Source: Linum tenue (taxonomy: Eukaryota > Streptophyta > Magnoliopsida > Malpighiales > Linaceae). From it: a stretch of DNA of 64,000 bases. The notes under the pieces are model-generated. The model was not told the DNA's origin. It was given only the letters and a program-made list of their open reading frames with translations, and ran no database searches. A program made the translations under genes and the position numbers. Where the stretch lies: positions 54,754,679 to 54,818,678 of the forward strand of contig CAMGYJ010000004.1 in assembly GCA_946122785.1 (NCBI GenBank), in the 5' to 3' direction. This document shows positions 58,451 through 64,000 of this stretch, one piece after another (position 1 is the stretch's first letter; each line of letters opens with the position of its first letter).

Positions 58451-61159
58451 ATGACCTCTTCCCAGCAACCTGCTGCTTCGCGCTCGGCGCCCTCCTCCGG
58501 CGCTCCTGCTTCCTCGCGCTCAGGCGCCCCCACTTCTTCGGCCGCCGAGCCTCGACGTAAGATTTCTGCCCCCAATGCGCCTCTTCTTTTTTTTTTTTTT
58601 TTTTTTTGCGAAAGTTAGACGCCTTAGTCTTTTCCTATGCGCCTTCTTCCCTATTTGCCGTGCGTCTAATGCCTTTGAGCCCGCCTTTAAGTGCGCCTCG
58701 TGTGGCCTGTGCCCCCTCGTATTCTTCGCCTAATCTTGTCTTTGCCCCCTTGCCCCAGGCCCTGACGCATCGCAAAGTTATGCGTTTCGTTCGTGGGAAT
58801 CTACATGGGCCTCGGGGCAAGCGCCCGACGACGTAGCCGGGCTGCCCTTGGAATCGGTGGGCCCGAAGCATCCGTCGAAGCTCGGGCGCATGCGCCTCGA
58901 GAAATTGCCGGTAGCCGCTCAGATGCCTGCGCCTTGGCAATACGCCCATGCGCCTCGAGCAGCTCGGATAGGCGCCTGTGGCGCTGGTTGGGTAGGGGTC
59001 TACCAAGAGTACCTGAGATTCGGTCTGCGCTTTCCCCTCGACCCCGTCCTTGAAGGGGTCCTTGACTCGTGCCGGTGTTCGCTGGGGCGCCTCTCCCCGG
59101 CAGTCATATTGTATTCCATTCTCTTCCGTCTTAAGTGTCGGCGGCTGAGCATCGAGCCTACCTTCAAGCTCTTCAATCATTTCTTCCGGATGAGCCGGAG
59201 TAGGAACTGCCTCATACTCCACAAGCGCAAGAAAATAGGCTACCACTTCATCAAGGATTGCCAGAAGTTGGGGCGCACGTGGTTTGATTCTTATTTTTTT
59301 GTTTGCCCTCGTGAAACGCCTTTCTTCGCGAGCGGGCGCCCCGCCTTGACACAGTGGGCGCTAGGGACGCCCAAGTACTTCAATAAGCCCGCTTACTTAA
59401 ATGAGGCGGAGTTGGCCAGTGCTGCGCGCCTCTCCGAGGAACCATTCGACCTGGAGGATGACGACGTGTACGTGCAGCACTTAGCTGATTTTTATCAAGA
59501 TGGTACTCAAGCGCATGCGCTCTGTATTTTCTTGGCATGCGCCTCTTTTTTTTTTTTTTATATTAGGCGCACCTTACTGACTTTGCAGATTGTTGCCCCT
59601 ACTTTCTTCTTTCGCAGGCACTGACTATACCTCGGTGTCGTCCATCATTCGATCTCGTCTGGGGATCGGCCAGGGCGCCTCGCCTGCCAACTCGGCGCCT
59701 GCTTCTCCGAGGCCTTCCTCCTCTGCGCCTCCGAGGAGGACCATCCGCATAAAATCAAAGGGGAAGGCTGCTGCCTCCCCCCCCCCCCCCCCGCTTCGGG
59801 CGCTTCTGGTGGGGCGCATGGTAGCTCATCGACCGGGAGCGCAGGCTCTGGCCAAGCCAGTCCCCGCGCAAGTCCAACTGTGCTGGAGCGCCCGTAGTCT
59901 CCAGCAACCCCCGCCTCGCAGAAGGCGCACCAGGCGGGTGAGGAGGAGATCCCCCGTCCATCTCCTCGGCATGCGCCTCGAAAGAGGTCCGGGGACGACC
60001 GAGTTCCTCCCGCCAAACGGGCGAAGGAGTCGCAGGCGGGCGCATCGGGGCTCCCCCCCAGCTTTGTGGCGCCCACCATCGGGCCACACACCGGCGAGGA
60101 GATTCCTCCTTACCTCCAGCCTCCCAGGCGCCCCCTTACTAAGGTCGCCGTGGGCGTACCAGTGAAGGCGGCGAAGGATCTGGGCGCCTCTGTTCAATGG
60201 GCGCGCTCTCAGTATGACGTGGTCGAGCACCCGACCAACCTTGTGTCTGACAAGCCCTGGCGCAAGATGACCAATCTGACTGCGCAAGTAAGTCCTTTTA
60301 CGCTACCCAATTCCTATCCTAGTTGTATGAATTCCTCTAACTCCTTCCCATGCGCTCTGCCTTTCAGATGATGCTCCTGTGCGAGGCCAACACCCGCGAG
60401 GTGGACAAGATCAGGCGCCAGGGCACGGAAGCTGAGATCACCGCTACGCGCCTCCAAGCTGACCTGGAAGCCGCGGACAAGCAGAGGGTCGAGCTGAGCT
60501 CGGCCTGTGAGGAGGCGCAGAAGAAGGCCTCCGACTACGCCGCGCAACTGGAGGCGAAGGCGGAGGAGGAGAAGGCGTTCCGCGAGAGGGAGGACGCCTT
60601 GACCCGGGAGCGCGACGCCCTGAATGTGGAGAGGAACTCCCTTCGCGAGACCGTGGCCGAACTGGAGGCGGCTGGCAAGAATCAGCGGAAGACGAGCAGG
60701 CGCTACCACCGGGACTTGAAGAAAGCCCGGCTCCTCCTGGCTGACTACAAGAACACCACCGCTGGGAAGAATTTGCAAGCTGACGTAGTCATCAGCACGG
60801 TGGAGATAGCGCAGCAAAAGCTCCTTGCCGACCACCCAGACTGGCACTTCGACGCGCAGGACTTGATGTGCCATATCATTACCGAGCTGGAGCGCGCGAC
60901 TCCCGAGGGCGGAGAGGTGGGGGCGCAGGGCGCACCTGGTGAGGTCAGGGATGAGGAGGCGCAGGACGTGGAAGATGGCGACGAGGAGGATGAAGAACAG
61001 GAAGGGGAGGCGCAGAACTCGGGAGGTGGCCAAAGCGCCAAGGCACAGGGGGAGGCGGACGAAAGGGTCGATCTCAGTGGGAGCGACGCGTCCGATGCTG
61101 GTGCCGATGGTTCAGGCGGCGAAGAAGGGAGCGGAGGCGAGGTCGATGCCGACGAGTGA
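58451..61159 (+). CDS. Spliced antisense ORF of the Tat element (transposon domain plus coiled coil)
   Basis: Four exons, 58451-58556, 58759-59502, 59618-60287 and 60368-61159, join with GT-AG introns in consistent phase. Exon 1 is Ser/Ala/Pro-rich (MTSSQQPAASRS). Exon 2 holds YQEYLRFGLRFPLDPVLEGV and ILYSILFRLKC, resembling the plant 'putative gypsy type transposon' domain (Transposase_28, PF04195). Exon 3 is basic (PPAKRAKES, a likely nuclear signal). Exon 4 is a long coiled coil (REVDKIRRQGTEAEITATRL and onward) with a very acidic end (EEDEEQEGEAQ, SGGEVDADE). A 16-C run at 59777-59792 changes the frame, and an in-frame TAG follows at 59895-59897, so this copy may be broken, or the run is a sequencing error. 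The role of such ORFs is unknown. Confidence 0.75.
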
Positions 61160-61909
61160 AGGGGGCGCATCTCTTGTCCTTGATGCAATTTTCTTTTTTC
61201 TGTCCCTGTTATCGTTTATTCTTCTGGATGTTTGGAACTTTGTCGGAACATGGTTAAATTTCACTGATGGTTGGTAGCAAATTGATTTCCTTCAACTTCC
61301 GTTGGTGCGCCTGCTTGGTCGTTGGTAGTTTGTTTTTCAGGGGACATAGTTATGGGCGCTTTATTTATGGGCGCATAGCTGTGGGCGCTTTATTTATGGG
61401 CGCATAGTTTTGGGCGCTTTAGCATCTCAGCATTTCATAGCTCAACTTACGTGACGACACTTTCAGAAGGGCGCAGATTGCTTAGGGCGCTTTAAGGAGA
61501 AAAGAACACACACGAGCGAACCATGAAACTACTCATATTCTCTTTAAGAACATTCAATAGGGCGCTACAAACAGGGCGCTTTACATTGTCAGAACGTAGC
61601 TCGGAGAACCAACTTACGGAAGGGCGCAGATTACTTAGGGCGCTTTAAGGAGGAAAGAACACGCACGAGCGAACCATGAACTACTCATATCCTTTTCAAA
61701 AACATTCGATAGGGCGCTAAAAACTGGGCGCTTTACATTGTCGGAAGAACAAAAGGCCATTTCCAGGTTCGAGGTGTTGGGCGCCTTACAACGACAACTA
61801 GTGCGCGTGGGAGGACACACTTGCAGTAATAGTATACCCTCCTCTGCTTGGTGAGCTAACCTCTCAAGTCAGACAAAATTGGGGCGCCCGACCCTTCCTT
61901 CCTTGTCGA
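61160..61909. other. Spacer between antisense gene and integrase
   Basis: Non-coding, with many gggcgcttt and gggcgcata words, including a 28-bp direct repeat near 61351-61410 and the 153-bp repeat listed separately. It contains the converging 3' ends of pol and the antisense gene, so it may hold both termination sites. Confidence 0.6.
61468..61750. repeat. Tandem repeat, 153-bp unit, nearly two copies
   Basis: agggcgcagattrcttaggg at 61468 and 61621 starts each copy. Both continue with cgctttaaggag, cacgagcgaaccatgaa, actcatat and gggcgctttacattgtc. The copies differ by several substitutions and small indels. Confidence 0.85.
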
Positions 61910-64000
61910 TCACTCGGACATCTCACCCCTTTCCATTCCTTTGTATGCTCTCAAGTTCATGGCGTTCCAGGTCCTTTTGACAGCCTTTCCGCCCAGGCGC
62001 TCCAATTTGAACGTGGCTGGCCCGACTACCTCTCGGACACGGTAGGGTTCCTTCCACTTCGGTGCTAACTTACCCTCACACGCCTTCGGGCGAAAGTCGA
62101 GCCGAAGCACCAAGCTTCCCATGGTGATTTGGTGTGGGCGCATCTTGCGATTGTAGTACCTAGCCACCTGCCGTTTCATTGCCTCGAGGCGCACAGCAGC
62201 AACATCCATGCGCCCCTCCAGCATATCGAGGTCGTGGATACGCTCCTCGTCGTTGGCTTGGGATCCGTACTCCTTGACCCTATATGTGGGGAAACGCATC
62301 TCCACTGGGATGACCGCCTCGCTTCCGTAGGTTAAGGCGAACGGGGTTTCCCCTGTTGCGACCTTGTACGTTGTGCGGTGCGCCCAGAGCACACCAGGGA
62401 GTTCTTCTACCCACCTTCCCTTAGCATCCGACAGCCTGGTGTGTAGTCCATGCAAGATGCTCTTGTTAGCTGCCTCCGCCTGCCCGTTGGCCTGAGGGTA
62501 GGCTACGGATGAGAACCGCAAGATCACGCCGCTTTCGTCGCAGAATTCAATGAACTTTTGGCAGTCGAATTGTTTCCCGTGATCTGCCACTATGGACTCT
62601 GGCAGGCCGTAACGGGTGAAGATGTTCCTCGTGGTGAACTTCCTCACTTGGGCCTGGGTAATAGATGCCAAGGGTTTGGCCTCGATCCACTTGGAAAAGT
62701 AATCCACCGCCACGATCAGGTACTTCATTTGCCCGGGCGCCTTGGGGAAGGGCCCCAGCAGGTCCATGCCCCATTGCGAGAAAGGCCACGCGCCCACGTT
62801 GCCTTGCATGGGCGCCTTTGGAATGTGAACATCATGGGCATGAATTTGACACTGGTGGCAGCACTCTACATGGTTCTTTGCGTCCGCCCTGATGGTGGGC
62901 CAATAATAGCCTTGTCTCAGAAGGACTTTTTCCAGGCTCCGGGCCCCTGCGTGCATGCCGCAGGCGCCCTGATGCACTTCCGTGATTGCCTTCACGCCCT
63001 CCTCGCTCGTGAGGCACCTCAGGTATGCCCCTGAGTGTGACCTCTTGTACAGCTGACCCTCCAAGATTACGCACCTTGCGGCCTTGCGCCTTACTTGCCA
63101 TGCGAGCTTGCCGTCCTCCGGGATTGTTCCGTGTAGCAAGTATGCTTTGATTGGGGTCATCCAACTTTCCCTTTCCTCTTCGCCTTCTTCCGCGATTCCG
63201 ACCATATGCTCCTCCTGGGATTGCTCCTTGGTCACAATCACGTACCTCTCCTTTTCAAAGTCAGTGGCTGTGGCTAGTTTTGACAGGGCATCGGCATGGG
63301 CATTCTCCTCTCGCGGCACGTGCACAAACTCCGCGCGCCCGAACCACGCACGCTGCTCCTCCACCTTCTTCAGGTATGCGCCCAGCGCCTCCTCCTTCAC
63401 GTCGAAGATTCCATTCAGCTGATTCACCACCAGGGCAGAGTCGGAGTAGACTTGGACCCTTCGCGCTCCCAACTCGCGTGCCGTACGCAACCCGGCGATT
63501 ACCGCTTCGTATTCCGCAGCGTTCATTTTCAGTGACGAAAATCGGAGGGCCACCTCGTGAGCTGTTCCCATGGGGTTGATAACAACTATACCCGCACCGG
63601 CGCCTACCCGGCTTGCCGCCCCATCAACATACACCCTCCAATCCTCTTCCAACCCCTCTCCTTCGCTCACCACGCCCTCCGCGGCAAAGTCCGCCAATAC
63701 CTGCGCCTTGATTGCGGGTCGAGGCGCATACTTGACATCATACTCGCTTAACTGCACGGCCCATTTCACCATGCGTCCCGCCACGTCCATCGAGCCCAGC
63801 GTCCCCTTCAGCGGTAGGTTGGTAAGCACAACCACGGTGTGCGCCTGAAAGTAGGGACGTAGCTTTTCTGCCGCTACTACCACTGCCAGGGCCGCCTTCT
63901 CGATGGGCGCGTAACGTGTCTCGGGGCCCGTCATTACCTTGCTCACGTAATACACGGGGCGTTCTTCCTTGTCCGGGCCCCCTCTGGAAATGAGGACTGC
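61910..64000 (-). CDS. Ty3 Tat-lineage pol, RNase H and integrase part
   Basis: The frame is open from the window edge (64000) to the stop at 61910, about 696 codons; the reverse transcriptase lies beyond the edge. Domains in order: the end of the Ty3 RNase H (YYVSKVMTGPETRYAPIEKA), then a second, archaeal-type RNase H (WRVYVDGAASRVGAGAGIVV, MNAAEYEAVIAGL, VYSDSALVVNQL, HVPREENAHADALSKLA). The H2C2 zinc finger (HQGACGMHAG...CCHQCQIH) and the integrase core follow, with DDE residues in WGMDLLGPF, VADHGKQF and NGQAEAANKS. The C-terminal part has LRLDFRPKACEGKLAPKWKE and ends NAMNLRAYKGMERGEMSE. These proteins copy the element RNA and insert it in the genome. No internal stop is visible. Confidence 0.93.
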   Translation of the reverse strand, partial: AVLISRGGPDKEERPVYYVSKVMTGPETRYAPIEKAALAVVVAAEKLRPYFQAHTVVVLTNLPLKGTLGSMDVAGRMVKWAVQLSEYDVKYAPRPAIKAQVLADFAAEGVVSEGEGLEEDWRVYVDGAASRVGAGAGIVVINPMGTAHEVALRFSSLKMNAAEYEAVIAGLRTARELGARRVQVYSDSALVVNQLNGIFDVKEEALGAYLKKVEEQRAWFGRAEFVHVPREENAHADALSKLATATDFEKERYVIVTKEQSQEEHMVGIAEEGEEERESWMTPIKAYLLHGTIPEDGKLAWQVRRKAARCVILEGQLYKRSHSGAYLRCLTSEEGVKAITEVHQGACGMHAGARSLEKVLLRQGYYWPTIRADAKNHVECCHQCQIHAHDVHIPKAPMQGNVGAWPFSQWGMDLLGPFPKAPGQMKYLIVAVDYFSKWIEAKPLASITQAQVRKFTTRNIFTRYGLPESIVADHGKQFDCQKFIEFCDESGVILRFSSVAYPQANGQAEAANKSILHGLHTRLSDAKGRWVEELPGVLWAHRTTYKVATGETPFALTYGSEAVIPVEMRFPTYRVKEYGSQANDEERIHDLDMLEGRMDVAAVRLEAMKRQVARYYNRKMRPHQITMGSLVLRLDFRPKACEGKLAPKWKEPYRVREVVGPATFKLERLGGKAVKRTWNAMNLRAYKGMERGEMSE

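Larger units (their letters stand above)
57213..64000 (-). mobile_element. Ty3 (Tat-lineage) LTR retrotransposon, 3' part, with antisense gene
   Basis: Read on the minus strand: pol (64000-61910, continuing outside the window), a spacer with tandem repeats (61160-61900), a gene on the opposite strand (58451-61159), a polypurine tract (57783-57789) and the 3' LTR (57778-57213). A second, archaeal-type RNase H domain between the Ty3 RNase H and the integrase, plus an additional ORF between integrase and 3' LTR, define the Tat/Retand branch. The whole element is GC-rich and full of GGCGC words, unlike the flanking DNA. The pol frame is open over the visible part, so the insertion is fairly young. 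The 5' half and 5' LTR are not visible. Confidence 0.88.

Noticed and set aside
58451..61159. Antisense ORF considered as an independent host gene
   Set aside because: It sits exactly between integrase and polypurine tract/LTR of the Tat element and has a transposon-type domain, as in other Tat elements with extra ORFs.
1..64000. CRISPR arrays, operons, bacterial promoters, tRNA and rRNA genes
   Set aside because: None seen; intron structure and transposon content show plant nuclear DNA. The initiator-tRNA-like matches at 15041 and 20080 are retrotransposon primer-binding sites, not tRNA genes.

Overview
This is nuclear DNA of a flowering plant, most likely a eudicot. It carries spliced genes with GT-AG introns whose products are typical of plants (a chloroplast-type DUF3067 protein, an NPH3/RPT2-like BTB protein, a UPF0426 plastid protein, PRP40C). 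Between them lie dense plant transposons: Tat-lineage Ty3, Ty1/copia, LINE, MULE, hAT and PIF/Harbinger types. I cannot name the species. I saw no tRNA, rRNA or CRISPR.

Host genes, left to right: the 3' end of uracil-DNA glycosylase (UNG, +, 47-1207); a plastid-type DUF3067 protein (+, 10563-12500); an NPH3/RPT2-like BTB protein (+, 17625-22861) whose last exon is split by a fresh LTR retrotransposon; the INO80 complex subunit C/IES6 homologue (+, 30253-31070); a GRF-plus-CCHC zinc-finger protein (-, 31411-32916), convergent with INO80C; a UPF0426 plastid protein (+, 36756-37545); and the 13-exon pre-mRNA-processing factor PRP40C (-, 38209-45439), convergent with UPF0426. There are also broken host-gene pieces: two copies of one GH9 endoglucanase exon, and a serine-hydrolase (FSH1/OVCA2-like) fragment carried inside a Pack-MULE.

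Transposons fill the rest. A decayed LINE lies at 2415-4886. Two Mutator-like elements have long terminal inverted repeats and perfect 10-bp target duplications (5635-6956 and 47463-48910). Five members of a small hAT-like family begin with TAGGGATGGCAAT-like ends and have 8-bp duplications. A PIF/Harbinger-like element with TTA duplications lies at 15960-16810. A truncated copia element has one of the hAT elements nested in its LTR. Three copies of a roughly 1-kb LTR-like repeat, a hAT transposase relic and smaller fragments complete the set.

Two elements deserve most attention. (1) 19706-22470 is a complete non-autonomous LTR retrotransposon with LTRs that look identical, a primer-binding site, a polypurine tract and a 5-bp duplication. 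It carries one long open frame of unknown family that ends inside the 3' LTR in a hydrophobic LTR-encoded tail. The broken NPH3-like gene reads into the same tail in the same frame. (2) 57213-64000 is the 3' part of a GC-rich Tat-lineage Ty3 element on the minus strand. It has a dual RNase H and an integrase, and on the opposite strand a four-exon gene with its own TATA box. That gene encodes a transposon-type domain and an acidic coiled-coil protein.
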